DNA of 7,965 nucleotides from Flavobacteriaceae bacterium (GCA_013001365.1 JABDMQ010000240.1:1-7965), one strand, 5' to 3'. Counted from the stretch's first letter, positions 1 to 6,876 are shown. Numbers and translations are program-made. The notes: a model not told the origin generated them from the sequence alone.

Positions 1-126
1 ATTCTGTATTTGCAACCTGAATGGAGTAAGCGAGAGAAGGTGATTCCTGAAATCGTTGATTATGTGATGAAAAATCCGAAGTGGAAAGTCTCCTTGCAGA
101 CGCACAAATACCTGAATATCCCATAA
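1..126 (+). CDS. queE: 7-carboxy-7-deazaguanine synthase QueE, C-terminal fragment
   Basis: Frame 1 is open from the window edge for 41 codons and ends at TAA 124-126. The tail includes LYLQPEWSKRE and then SLQTHKYLNIP just before the stop. This is the characteristic C-terminus of the QueE radical-SAM enzymes of Bacteroidota. In the family, QueE converts 6-carboxy-5,6,7,8-tetrahydropterin to 7-carboxy-7-deazaguanine, a cytoplasmic step towards preQ0 and queuosine in tRNA. The radical-SAM cysteine motif lies upstream of the window, so catalytic residues cannot be checked here. The gene converges on the DUF2911 gene and shares a terminator hairpin with it. The assignment rests only on the tail, but that tail is distinctive. 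Confidence 0.82.
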   Translation: MLYLQPEWSKREKVIPEIVDYVMKNPKWKVSLQTHKYLNIP

Positions 127-149
127 AAAAACCCAGCTAATGCTGGGTT
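124..149 (-). terminator. Intrinsic terminator between convergent queE and DUF2911 genes
   Basis: Perfect 8-bp inverted repeat AACCCAGC (130-137) and GCTGGGTT (142-149) around a 4-base loop. Read on the - strand, the stem is followed by a run of T (complement of A125-A131), which makes it a canonical terminator for the DUF2911 gene. Read on the + strand, it is followed only by a mixed AT stretch (ctatatttatt), so it would be weaker for queE. The queE stop codon itself lies at the edge of the T-run, so the structure is packed tightly between the two gene ends. Confidence 0.85.
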
Positions 150-175
150 CTATATTTATTCTATAGCCGAATATC

Positions 176-706
176 TTATCTCATCTCTATAGGAACCATA
201 ACCCTTAAAGTTCCCCAGCCCATATGCATTCCATTGCTATCGAATGCAATAGAAAAGGCCTCTAATTCCTTCGAATCGCTTTTAACATCGACCATGAATT
301 CAGCTACGTTATTGGATTCCTTGTAGCCATACGATCCCCAGCCATCGCGGTCGGAATTCAAGATGACTTTCCATTGTTTCTCACCAGGAACAGTGAATAG
401 GGAATAAGTACCGGCCTTGACCATTTCACCACCTACTTTGGTGTCTTGATAAAATATGATTTCTGTAGCCTCATTGGCACCAGTTCTCCAAACCTCGCCA
501 TTTGGCGCTAATGAACTTAAAGAGCGGCCCTTTAATTGAGGTCGACTGTAAATTACTTTAACTACTGGCGGACTGTTTCGGTCGGCTTTCATATAAGCAA
601 TGTCCAAAGGACTTTTATCCAGTCCAGAGAATTTCTGAGCGGTCATTGTCGTACTTGCCATTAAGAACATTGATAGCGCAAATACAGATAATAGTGATTT
701 CTTCAT
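176..706 (-). CDS. DUF2911 domain secreted protein
   Basis: Encodes 176 residues with a clear Sec signal peptide: MKKS, a hydrophobic stretch at about residues 5-17, and a probable cleavage after TA at 22-23 (MTA|Q). The mature part is a single DUF2911 domain. Family hallmarks visible are VIYSRPQLKGR (51-61), VWRTGANEATEI (72-83), AGTYSLFTVPG (98-108) and a closing WGTLRV (164-169). There is no lipobox cysteine, so the protein should be periplasmic or exported and soluble. DUF2911 is widespread in Bacteroidota and has no established biochemical role, and I assign none. The length is normal for a stand-alone copy. It is a single-gene unit, ending at the hairpin at 124-149 and diverging from asnB. 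The start is the only one that gives a full signal peptide. Confidence 0.9.
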   Translation of the reverse strand: MKKSLLSVFALSMFLMASTTMTAQKFSGLDKSPLDIAYMKADRNSPPVVKVIYSRPQLKGRSLSSLAPNGEVWRTGANEATEIIFYQDTKVGGEMVKAGTYSLFTVPGEKQWKVILNSDRDGWGSYGYKESNNVAEFMVDVKSDSKELEAFSIAFDSNGMHMGWGTLRVMVPIEMR

Positions 707-755
707 GATGTGTGTTTTTGTTTGAAGTTAAAATTATTCAATCGATTTCTTAAAA

Positions 756-799
756 GTCGAAAATTCATGTTAAACTTTACAACTATTATAAAGTTCGAC
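756..799. repeat. Overlapping inverted repeats upstream of the DUF2911 gene
   Basis: Two perfect inverted repeats share this stretch. One is GTCGAA (756-761) with TTCGAC (794-799). The other is AACTTTA (773-779) with TAAAGTT (789-795) around a 9-base spacer. They overlap at 794-795, so the two hairpins would be mutually exclusive. They lie 50-93 bases before the DUF2911 start and could be an operator or leader structure. A chance origin is possible given the base composition. Confidence 0.35.
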
Positions 800-832
800 C
801 AATTGTAGGATTATGTTTAACTATTTATACAA
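800..832 (-). promoter_or_regulatory. Candidate promoter of the DUF2911 gene
   Basis: Read on the - strand, TACAATTG (807-800) matches the Bacteroidota -7 element TAnnTTTG at all but one of the fixed positions. ATTG (833-830) lies 22 bases upstream, where a -33 TTTG is expected. A start near 795 would leave a leader of about 90 bases, which contains the inverted repeats at 756-799. This is a consensus match only, in AT-rich DNA where chance matches are common. Confidence 0.28.
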
Positions 833-858
833 TAAATACATTTAAGGTTATAAATAGT
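820..858. repeat. 10-bp inverted repeat in the DUF2911-asnB divergent region
   Basis: ACTATTTATA (820-829) and TATAAATAGT (849-858) are exact reverse complements with a 19-base spacer. The pair lies in the middle of the 229-base divergent intergenic region, 78 bases before the asnB start. Arm-to-arm spacing is about three helical turns, which would suit a dimeric or tetrameric regulator. The arms are almost pure A/T, which lowers the significance. Confidence 0.4.
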
Positions 859-878
859 AAGTTAAATACTAATATATG

Positions 879-909
879 TTTATAAATATTAAATTAAAGT
901 GAATATTTG
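879..909 (+). promoter_or_regulatory. Candidate promoter of asnB
   Basis: AATATTTG (902-909) differs from the Bacteroidota -7 consensus TAnnTTTG at one position. TTTA (879-882), one base off TTTG, lies 19 bases upstream, the typical spacing for these promoters. A transcription start near 914-917 would give a leader of about 20 bases before the asnB ATG. No Shine-Dalgarno sequence is present, which is usual in the phylum. The surrounding DNA is extremely AT-rich, so this remains tentative. Confidence 0.33.
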
Positions 910-935
910 TATTCTAATTTAAACAATGAAATACT

Positions 936-2600
936 ATGTGCGGAATCGTATGTGCATTTGACCTAAAGGAAACCTCTGAGAAATTAAGACCTCAGTTATT
1001 GGAGATGTCCAAGAAAGTTAGACATCGTGGACCGGATTGGAGTGGCATTTACAGTAATGACAAAGCAATATTGGCTCATGAGCGTTTGGCAATTGTCGAT
1101 CCAGCTTCAGGAAAACAACCATTATTCAGTGAAGACAAGAAATTGGTCCTTGCGGCCAATGGTGAGATTTATAACCACAGGGAATTAAGAAAGCAATTTG
1201 AGGGTAAGTATAATTTCCAGACCCAATCTGATTGCGAAGTCATATTAGCGCTTTATAAGGAAAAGGGACATGATTTCGTGGATGAGATGAATGGTATTTT
1301 CGGCTTTGCTCTTTACGATGTAGACAAAGACGAGTATTTCGTTGCTAGAGACCATATGGGCATCATACCGCTATATATAGGATGGGACCAGAATGGCACC
1401 TTTTATGTGGCTTCCGAATTAAAAGCATTGGAAGGCGTTTGCTCGAAGATCGAATTATTCCCACCAGGACACTATATGTCCAGCAAGGATGGAAAGTTCG
1501 TTAAATGGTACAAAAGGGATTGGACGGAATTTGAGGCTGTGAAGGATAACGAGACCTCAATTGCTGAAATCCGTCAGGCATTGGAAGATGCAGTTCACAG
1601 ACAATTAATGAGTGATGTGCCTTATGGTGTGTTATTATCGGGTGGATTGGATTCTTCGGTAACCTCTGCCATTGCAAAGAAATATGCTCAACGTCGTATC
1701 GAATCCGATGATAAGACAGAAGCTTGGTGGCCGCAGTTACACTCTTTCTCCGTAGGGCTGGAAGGTTCACCGGATTTAGCAGCAGCCCAGAAAGTAGCAG
1801 AACATATTGGTACCATTCATCATGAGATAAAATTTACCATTCAAGAGGGATTGGACGCTATTAAAGACGTAATCTATAATCTTGAAACCTATGATATCAC
1901 CACCATTAGGGCGAGCACACCAATGTACTTAATGGCAAGGGTGATCAAGTCCATGGGAATAAAGATGGTATTATCGGGTGAAGGTGCCGACGAGATCTTT
2001 GGCGGTTACTTGTATTTTCATAAGGCACCAAACGCCAAGGAGTTTCATGAAGAAACCGTAAGGAAGCTTGATAAGCTGCATATGTACGATTGTTTGAGAG
2101 CTAACAAAAGCCTTGCTGCTTGGGGTATCGAAGGAAGAGTGCCGTTCTTGGACAAGGAATTCATGGATGTTGCAATGCGAATCAATCCTGAAGATAAAAT
2201 GATCAACGGTGAACGTATGGAGAAATGGGTAGTCCGTAAGGCATTTGAAGATATGTTACCCGAAAGTGTCGCCTGGAGGCAAAAAGAGCAATTCTCAGAC
2301 GGCGTTGGCTACAGTTGGATAGATACCCTTAAAGACCTTGTAGAAAGCGAAATAAGTGATGAGCAAATGGCAAATGCGCATTTCAGATATCCAATACAGA
2401 CACCACAAAACAAGGAAGAGTTTTATTATCGCTCCATATTCGAATCGCATTTTCCAAGCGATGCCGCGGCTTTATGTGTTCCACAGGAGCCTAGTGTGGC
2501 GTGCAGTACTAAGATAGCCTTAGAGTGGGATGAAGCCTTCAAGAACATGAATGACCCTTCCGGAAGGGCAGTGGCTCAAGTTCATGACGATGCATATTAA
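936..2600 (+). CDS. asnB: Asparagine synthase B, glutamine-hydrolysing
   Basis: Makes asparagine from aspartate, ATP and glutamine in the cytoplasm (EC 6.3.5.4). The 554 residues equal the length of E. coli AsnB. The start is fixed by MCGI: Cys2 becomes the N-terminal nucleophile of the class II glutaminase domain (about 2-190) after Met removal. Other glutaminase residues are in place: R50, NGEIYN (75-80) and D99. The synthetase domain carries the PP-loop SGGLDSS (235-241) for ATP/PPi, LSGEGADEIFGGY (346-358) and RVPFLD (401-406). The C-terminus ends in the family tail VAQVHDDAY. No key residue is missing, and I see no frameshift. It is a single-gene unit between an AT-rich divergent promoter region and the terminator at 2637-2668. 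An out-of-frame ATG lies 10 bases before the start. Confidence 0.97.
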   Translation: MCGIVCAFDLKETSEKLRPQLLEMSKKVRHRGPDWSGIYSNDKAILAHERLAIVDPASGKQPLFSEDKKLVLAANGEIYNHRELRKQFEGKYNFQTQSDCEVILALYKEKGHDFVDEMNGIFGFALYDVDKDEYFVARDHMGIIPLYIGWDQNGTFYVASELKALEGVCSKIELFPPGHYMSSKDGKFVKWYKRDWTEFEAVKDNETSIAEIRQALEDAVHRQLMSDVPYGVLLSGGLDSSVTSAIAKKYAQRRIESDDKTEAWWPQLHSFSVGLEGSPDLAAAQKVAEHIGTIHHEIKFTIQEGLDAIKDVIYNLETYDITTIRASTPMYLMARVIKSMGIKMVLSGEGADEIFGGYLYFHKAPNAKEFHEETVRKLDKLHMYDCLRANKSLAAWGIEGRVPFLDKEFMDVAMRINPEDKMINGERMEKWVVRKAFEDMLPESVAWRQKEQFSDGVGYSWIDTLKDLVESEISDEQMANAHFRYPIQTPQNKEEFYYRSIFESHFPSDAAALCVPQEPSVACSTKIALEWDEAFKNMNDPSGRAVAQVHDDAY

Positions 2601-2636
2601 GAACAATAGATGCATTTTAAGATCAATATCATACTC

Positions 2637-2668
2637 AAAAAAGACCAGTTATAAGCTGGTCTTTTTTT
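2637..2668 (+). terminator. Intrinsic terminator of asnB
   Basis: The stem AAAGACCAG (2640-2648) pairs with CTGGTCTTT (2656-2664) around a 7-base loop. It is extended by A-T pairs from the flanking A and T runs and followed by a T-run to 2668. It starts 36 bases after the asnB stop. The A-run before the stem means it could also work in reverse, but no - strand gene is present to use it. Confidence 0.9.
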
Positions 2669-2734
2669 GATGAGAATCCAAGCTATTCTTAGCGATCTTA
2701 ATGCAACATTTTCAGAGGTCAAAAAAACCTATGT

Positions 2735-2743
2735 TTTTCCACA
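2735..2743 (+). promoter_or_regulatory. DnaA-box-like site upstream of gyrB
   Basis: TTTTCCACA fits the relaxed DnaA-box pattern TTWTNCACA exactly and differs from TTATCCACA by one base. A weaker partner, TTATTAACA, is found on the - strand (complement of 2750-2758) 6 bases away. Two sites are too few to call a replication origin. They could mark DnaA control of gyrB or be chance. Confidence 0.3.
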
Positions 2744-2808
2744 ACGATTTGTTAATAACTTAGTGCTTTTGAAACGCTCGAAATAACAATAAAATCAGGC
2801 GTTTTCCG

Positions 2809-2816
2809 TATATTTG
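2809..2816 (+). promoter_or_regulatory. -7 promoter element of gyrB
   Basis: TATATTTG is a perfect match to the Bacteroidota -7 element TAnnTTTG, 72 bases before the gyrB ATG. No TTTG or TTG is found 17-23 bases upstream, so the -33 element is missing or degenerate. The predicted start, near 2820-2823, would place the hairpin at 2828-2850 at the extreme 5' end of the transcript. Confidence 0.55.
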
Positions 2817-2827
2817 TAAGTAAGGGG

Positions 2828-2856
2828 AATGATACTAGAGTAGTATCATTTTTTTT
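2828..2856 (+). terminator. Terminator-like hairpin in the gyrB leader
   Basis: AATGATACTA (2828-2837) and TAGTATCATT (2841-2850) form a perfect 10-bp stem with a 3-base loop GAG. The stem is followed directly by six further T residues (2851-2856). This is the layout of an intrinsic terminator reading towards gyrB, only 32 bases before its ATG. The stem has just two G-C pairs, so it may terminate only partly. It could be an attenuator, a stop for a short upstream transcript, or a 5' stabilising stem. The structure is certain from sequence, but its role is not. Confidence 0.6.
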
Positions 2857-2888
2857 ATGAAAAACTGACAATAATTTGAACTAAATAT

Positions 2889-4829
2889 ATGAGCGAAGAA
2901 AACAAGAAAAATCAATACTCAGCGGATAGTATTCAGGCGTTGGAAGGAATGGAACATGTGCGTATGCGTCCTTCCATGTATATCGGTGATGTTGGTACTC
3001 GAGGATTGCATCATTTGGTATACGAAGTGGTGGACAATTCCATTGACGAGGCTCTAGCTGGTCATTGTGATGTGATCGGTGTCATTATTAACGAAGATAA
3101 TTCGATCACGACGACAGATAATGGTCGAGGTATTCCGGTTGGATTGCATAAAAAAGAAGGTGTTTCAGCATTGGAGGTCGTAATGACCAAAATTGGAGCT
3201 GGTGGTAAATTCGATAAGGACTCGTACAAAGTCTCTGGGGGTTTACATGGTGTAGGTGTGAGTTGTGTGAATGCACTTTCGGCACATCTTAAAGCCACTG
3301 TGTTTAGAGAAGGCAAGGTTTGGGAGCAAGAATACGAAAGAGGGAAGCCGTTATATCCAGTAAAGTCAACAGGAAAATCTGATGAAACAGGGACTATAGT
3401 TACGTTTAGGCCGGATCCAACGATCTTTACTCAAGTTCTTGAATACAACTATGATACGCTTGCTAGTCGATTGCGAGAATTGTCATATTTGAATAAAGGC
3501 ATTACTATTACCTTGGAAGATAGACGGACCAAGAATGACGAAGGCGAATTCGAGAAAGAGACCTTCTATTCTGAAGAGGGACTACCAGAATTCATAAAGT
3601 TCTTGGACGGTAACAGAGAGCCATTAATGAAGGATGTTATTTCATTTGAGGGCGAGAAGAATGGCGTCCCTGTGGAGGTGGCGATGGTATACAATACATC
3701 TTATGCCGAGAATCTTCACTCATATGTCAATAATATAAATACCCATGAAGGTGGTACCCATTTATCAGGATTCCGAAGAGGATTGACGCATACCTTGAAG
3801 AAATATGCAGATTCCTCAGGTATGACAGATAAATTGAAATTCGATATTTCGGGTGACGATTTCCGTGAAGGATTGACCGCTATCATTTCTGTAAAGGTTG
3901 CCGAGCCACAGTTCGAAGGGCAAACCAAGACCAAACTTGGTAACCGTGAAGTTTCGGCTTCTGTGAGTCAAGCCGTATCAGAGATGCTTACTGATTATTT
4001 GGAAGAGCACCCAGACGATGCTAAGATCATTGTTCAGAAGGTCATATTAGCTGCTCAAGCGCGTCATGCAGCACAGAAGGCGCGTGAAATGGTGCAGAGA
4101 AAAACCGTCATGAGCATAGGAGGTCTTCCTGGTAAATTATCCGATTGTTCAGAACAGGATCCTGCAAAATGCGAAGTATTCCTCGTTGAGGGTGATTCTG
4201 CAGGTGGTACTGCAAAACAAGGTAGAGACAGGATGTTTCAAGCTATCTTGCCATTACGTGGTAAGATCTTGAATGTTGAGAAAGCCATGAGCCATAAAGT
4301 TTTTGAGAACGAAGAAATCAAGAACATCTTTACTGCACTTGGTGTTACCATTGGAACAGAAGAGGATAGTAAGGCCTTGAACCTTTCTAAATTACGTTAT
4401 CATAAGGTTGTGATCATGTGTGATGCCGATATAGATGGTAGCCACATTGCAACCTTGATACTGACATTTTTCTTCAGGTACATGAAAGAACTGATTGAGA
4501 ATGGCCACGTTTATATTGCAACTCCACCTTTGTATTTGGTTAGAAAAGGGGCGAAAAAGCAATACGCATGGAGTGATGAGGAGCGTGATGAAATAATCAA
4601 GGAATTTGGCGAAAGTGCAAAGATTCAGCGTTACAAAGGTCTCGGAGAAATGAATGCCGAGCAACTTTGGGATACGACCATGAATCCTGAATTCAGGACC
4701 ATGAGACTAGTGCAAATAGACAATGGGACTGAGGCAGATCGTATTTTTTCAATGTTAATGGGCGATGAAGTTCCGCCTCGTCGTGAATTCATTGAGAAAA
4801 ACGCTATCTATGCCAATATTGATGCCTAG
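2889..4829 (+). CDS. gyrB: DNA gyrase subunit B
   Basis: ATPase subunit of DNA gyrase, which with GyrA introduces negative supercoils (type IIA topoisomerase). The 646 residues fit the short GyrB form without the large insertion seen in E. coli. The GHKL ATPase domain (about 15-230) shows E46 and N50 in YEVVDNS, DNGRGIP (77-83) and the glycine-rich lid SGGLHGVG (116-123). The transducer domain carries the QTK loop with K347. The Toprim domain shows EGDSAGG (434-440), PLRGKILNVEKA (455-466) and DADIDG (512-517), which supply the metal-binding acidic residues. The tail has YKGLGEM (582-588) and GDEVPPRREFIE. Position 521 is Ala in DGSHIAT, where many GyrB proteins have Arg. GyrB is preferred over ParE from these signatures and the ending. 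The stop overlaps the next gene by 8 bases. Confidence 0.97.
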   Translation: MSEENKKNQYSADSIQALEGMEHVRMRPSMYIGDVGTRGLHHLVYEVVDNSIDEALAGHCDVIGVIINEDNSITTTDNGRGIPVGLHKKEGVSALEVVMTKIGAGGKFDKDSYKVSGGLHGVGVSCVNALSAHLKATVFREGKVWEQEYERGKPLYPVKSTGKSDETGTIVTFRPDPTIFTQVLEYNYDTLASRLRELSYLNKGITITLEDRRTKNDEGEFEKETFYSEEGLPEFIKFLDGNREPLMKDVISFEGEKNGVPVEVAMVYNTSYAENLHSYVNNINTHEGGTHLSGFRRGLTHTLKKYADSSGMTDKLKFDISGDDFREGLTAIISVKVAEPQFEGQTKTKLGNREVSASVSQAVSEMLTDYLEEHPDDAKIIVQKVILAAQARHAAQKAREMVQRKTVMSIGGLPGKLSDCSEQDPAKCEVFLVEGDSAGGTAKQGRDRMFQAILPLRGKILNVEKAMSHKVFENEEIKNIFTALGVTIGTEEDSKALNLSKLRYHKVVIMCDADIDGSHIATLILTFFFRYMKELIENGHVYIATPPLYLVRKGAKKQYAWSDEERDEIIKEFGESAKIQRYKGLGEMNAEQLWDTTMNPEFRTMRLVQIDNGTEADRIFSMLMGDEVPPRREFIEKNAIYANIDA

Positions 4830-5781
4830 GATAATTGCATCATTCTTACTGGTTCCCTTATTCGGATTTTCGCAATTTGAAGACATTAGTGCTATTGCAG
4901 GGGATTTGGTCCTACTATCGAATCAATATGTTTCTCCAGCCGCAGAAGCTGCTGTCTATCAATCCTCAGGAGGATGGTATACCAGTGCCAAGAAAAAGGG
5001 ATTATGGGAGCTAGAGGTCTCTTTGCAGGGCAACTTGCTTTTCATTCCTCAAAAGTCATCTGATTTCTTAATTGATGAATCTCAACTCAATAATATCAGG
5101 ATTCAAGGTTCTGAAACAACTGCACTGACACCAACCGCTCTAGGTGGAGACCAATCCGTGGTATTGGAGGGCTCAATTGAGGGTGATGTATTTGAGTTCG
5201 ATTCACCAGAAGGACTGGATCAATCCTATTTAAGACATGCACAGATTCAGGCATCTTTAGGAATATGGGCAGGGACATCTGTTATCGGGCGATTTTCACC
5301 CAAGATCAAGATCAAGAACACATACTATCAATTATTGGGTTTTGGACTACAACACAATTTTTCTCAATGGATCCGTGGATTGAGTGAGAGCACCTTCAGT
5401 TTGGCGGGATTGGCAACTTACTCCAATTACACTGTGAGTGATACTTTTACTGCAGTGACTTTGCCTGTTGGAGTTTTGAATTCCGTAAATGTTGATGGCG
5501 AGTCTTATGCCTTTAGCCTAATAGCTTCTAATGAAGTTGGCGATTTCACAATTTCTGGTGCTGTAGGACTTGCAACTAGTGATTTTGAGTATGCCATTGG
5601 AGGTCAAGGCGATTTAGTACTGACAACCTTGAATCAAGCCCTGAATACCTTGGATGCCTCCAGAACGAATTTCAAGGTCGATCTGGGTGTCGACTATCGC
5701 ATCGATAGGTTCTCGGTAAATACCATGTTAACATTTGGGTCTTATTCCAATCTTATTTTAGGGGTTAATTATAATCTCTAA
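4822..5781 (+). CDS. DUF6588-like secreted protein, copy 1 (gyrB-overlapping)
   Basis: I take the ATG at 4822, giving 319 residues, because it yields a compact Sec signal peptide (MPRIIASFLLVPLFGFSQ, cleavage near 17-18). In-frame ATGs at 4765 and 4810 would add a charged or extra N-terminus before it. The chosen start overlaps the gyrB stop by 8 bases, suggesting translational coupling. The mature part is rich in alternating hydrophobic strands and ends in LILGVNYNL, which suits a beta-barrel-like outer-membrane or periplasmic protein. Motifs shared with the downstream gene are SSGGWY (48-53), RFSPKI (157-162) and GFGLQHNF (173-180). These resemble the DUF6588 family of Bacteroidota, whose function I do not know. 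It has diverged from the family pattern at the N-terminal end of the mature part. Confidence 0.82.
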   Translation: MPRIIASFLLVPLFGFSQFEDISAIAGDLVLLSNQYVSPAAEAAVYQSSGGWYTSAKKKGLWELEVSLQGNLLFIPQKSSDFLIDESQLNNIRIQGSETTALTPTALGGDQSVVLEGSIEGDVFEFDSPEGLDQSYLRHAQIQASLGIWAGTSVIGRFSPKIKIKNTYYQLLGFGLQHNFSQWIRGLSESTFSLAGLATYSNYTVSDTFTAVTLPVGVLNSVNVDGESYAFSLIASNEVGDFTISGAVGLATSDFEYAIGGQGDLVLTTLNQALNTLDASRTNFKVDLGVDYRIDRFSVNTMLTFGSYSNLILGVNYNL

Positions 5782-5856
5782 CCCTAAAAACCGCTCTTTT
5801 TCAGGCGATTAAATATATTTTCAATATTTTAGTGCCTTTAACCTACTTATGAAATC

Positions 5857-6876
5857 ATGAAAAAATCAATCTTATTGTGGTCATGTCTTATTTTGACCCA
5901 TACTTTTAGTGCTCAAGAAAGCATCGACGACCTATTGGCAGCTGGAATCTCAGATGCCCAGAATTTCACCTCTGATTATATTGCGCCAGCCACAGAAGGA
6001 GTTGCATATGCTATGAATGGCGGTTGGTTCAATAATGCATCGACATTCAAGCAATTCGGTATTGAACTATCTTTGATAGGAAATGCCTCGCTGATCAAAG
6101 ATGAAAAGAAATCTTTTGACCTCATACCAGCTAACTATGAAAATATAAGGTTTGAGGATGGTAGTACATCAAAAATGGTAGCAACAGCACTTGGCGCTAA
6201 TGATCCAGACATAACTGTTATAGTTACCTACGACGATCCTATTTTTGGTAACCAAGAAGTGGAACTCACTCTTCCAACAGGTATTGGCTCCGAAGGACTT
6301 AGTTTGATTCCATCAGCATACCTCCAAGGCAGTTTTTCTCCATTAAGAGGAACTCAGGTGAAAGCTCGTTATTTCCCGAAGATCAATACAGACGATGTAG
6401 ATGTATCGTTCTACGGATTTGGCATTCAACAGGATTTTACCTCATTGATACCAGTGCGACGATTATTACCATTTGCCATTTCAGGAATGGTTGCTTATAC
6501 GCATTTGGATGGTAGCTTTGATTTTACGGAAACAGGAATTGTCGATGGTGAAAATCAGCGCATAAATACAGAAGTGAATACTTGGTTATTCCAGTTAATT
6601 GCAGGTACGAAATTGAATATAATCAATTTTTATGGTGCCGTGGGATACATAAGCGGCAATTCTACTACAGACCTTTTAGGTACTTATCGCGTTTCAAATG
6701 GAGTACTTACATCAGACGAAATAAAGGATCCATTTTCAGTAGATTCTAAGCCTTCAGGAATTACAGCAACAATTGGAACAACCCTTAAATTGGGCTTTTT
6801 CGGATTTAATGCAGCTTATAATATCGGCGAATTCGATACCGTTTCCGTAGGACTGAACTTTGGTATAAGGAATTAG
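5857..6876 (+). CDS. DUF6588-like secreted protein, copy 2
   Basis: 339 residues with a signal peptide (MKKSILLWSCLILTHTFSA, cleavage before Q20). The mature start DDLLAAGISDAQNFTSDYIAP is the N-terminal signature I associate with DUF6588 proteins of flavobacteria. Further landmarks are NGGWF (54-58), SLIGNASLIKDE (72-83), RYFPKI (171-176) and FYGFGIQQDF (185-194). The C-terminus alternates aromatic and small residues and ends VSVGLNFGIRN, suggesting a small outer-membrane barrel, which is an inference. It lies 75 bases after copy 1 with no terminator between them, and aligns with it along most of its length. A 7-of-8 -7-like element, TATATTTT (5814-5821), may give it a weak start of its own. 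Its role is unknown. Confidence 0.88.
   Translation: MKKSILLWSCLILTHTFSAQESIDDLLAAGISDAQNFTSDYIAPATEGVAYAMNGGWFNNASTFKQFGIELSLIGNASLIKDEKKSFDLIPANYENIRFEDGSTSKMVATALGANDPDITVIVTYDDPIFGNQEVELTLPTGIGSEGLSLIPSAYLQGSFSPLRGTQVKARYFPKINTDDVDVSFYGFGIQQDFTSLIPVRRLLPFAISGMVAYTHLDGSFDFTETGIVDGENQRINTEVNTWLFQLIAGTKLNIINFYGAVGYISGNSTTDLLGTYRVSNGVLTSDEIKDPFSVDSKPSGITATIGTTLKLGFFGFNAAYNIGEFDTVSVGLNFGIRN

Larger units (their letters stand above)
2669..2888. other. asnB-gyrB intergenic region
   Basis: This stretch holds no convincing coding sequence. In order it contains a weak AGGT/ACCT inverted repeat (2716-2730), a DnaA-box-like site (2735-2743), a 6-bp inverted repeat AAACGC/GCGTTT (2772-2777 and 2799-2804), a perfect -7 promoter element (2809-2816) and a perfect terminator-like hairpin (2828-2856). 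These elements crowd into the last 160 bases before gyrB, consistent with a regulated promoter for that gene. The first 45 bases after the asnB terminator show nothing I recognise. Confidence 0.6.

Noticed and set aside
926..961. Short out-of-frame ORF (MKYYVRNRMCI) overlapping the asnB start
   Set aside because: Eleven codons, no ribosome signal, no run of Asn codons that would point to attenuation. The asnB start itself is fixed by the catalytic Cys2.
1501..1770. Antisense open frames inside asnB, gyrB, the DUF6588-like gene and mdh (for example this one)
   Set aside because: They lie opposite strongly conserved coding sequence, have no family motifs, and are explained by codon bias on the coding strand.
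2716..2758. Replication origin upstream of gyrB
   Set aside because: One good and one weak DnaA-box-like site, no dnaA gene in view and no AT-rich repeat array; insufficient for an origin call.
4765..4821. Longer N-terminus for the first DUF6588-like protein
   Set aside because: The added residues fall inside the conserved gyrB C-terminal coding region and would put charged residues before an already complete signal peptide.
5762..5784. GGGTTA/TAACCC hairpin at the end of the first DUF6588-like gene
   Set aside because: The stem is 6 bp with an 11-base loop, overlaps the stop codon and has no T-run after it, so it does not look like a terminator.
5849..5860. Micro-ORF ATG AAA TCA TGA whose stop overlaps the start of the second DUF6588-like gene
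   Set aside because: Only three codons; most easily explained as chance in an AT-rich leader.
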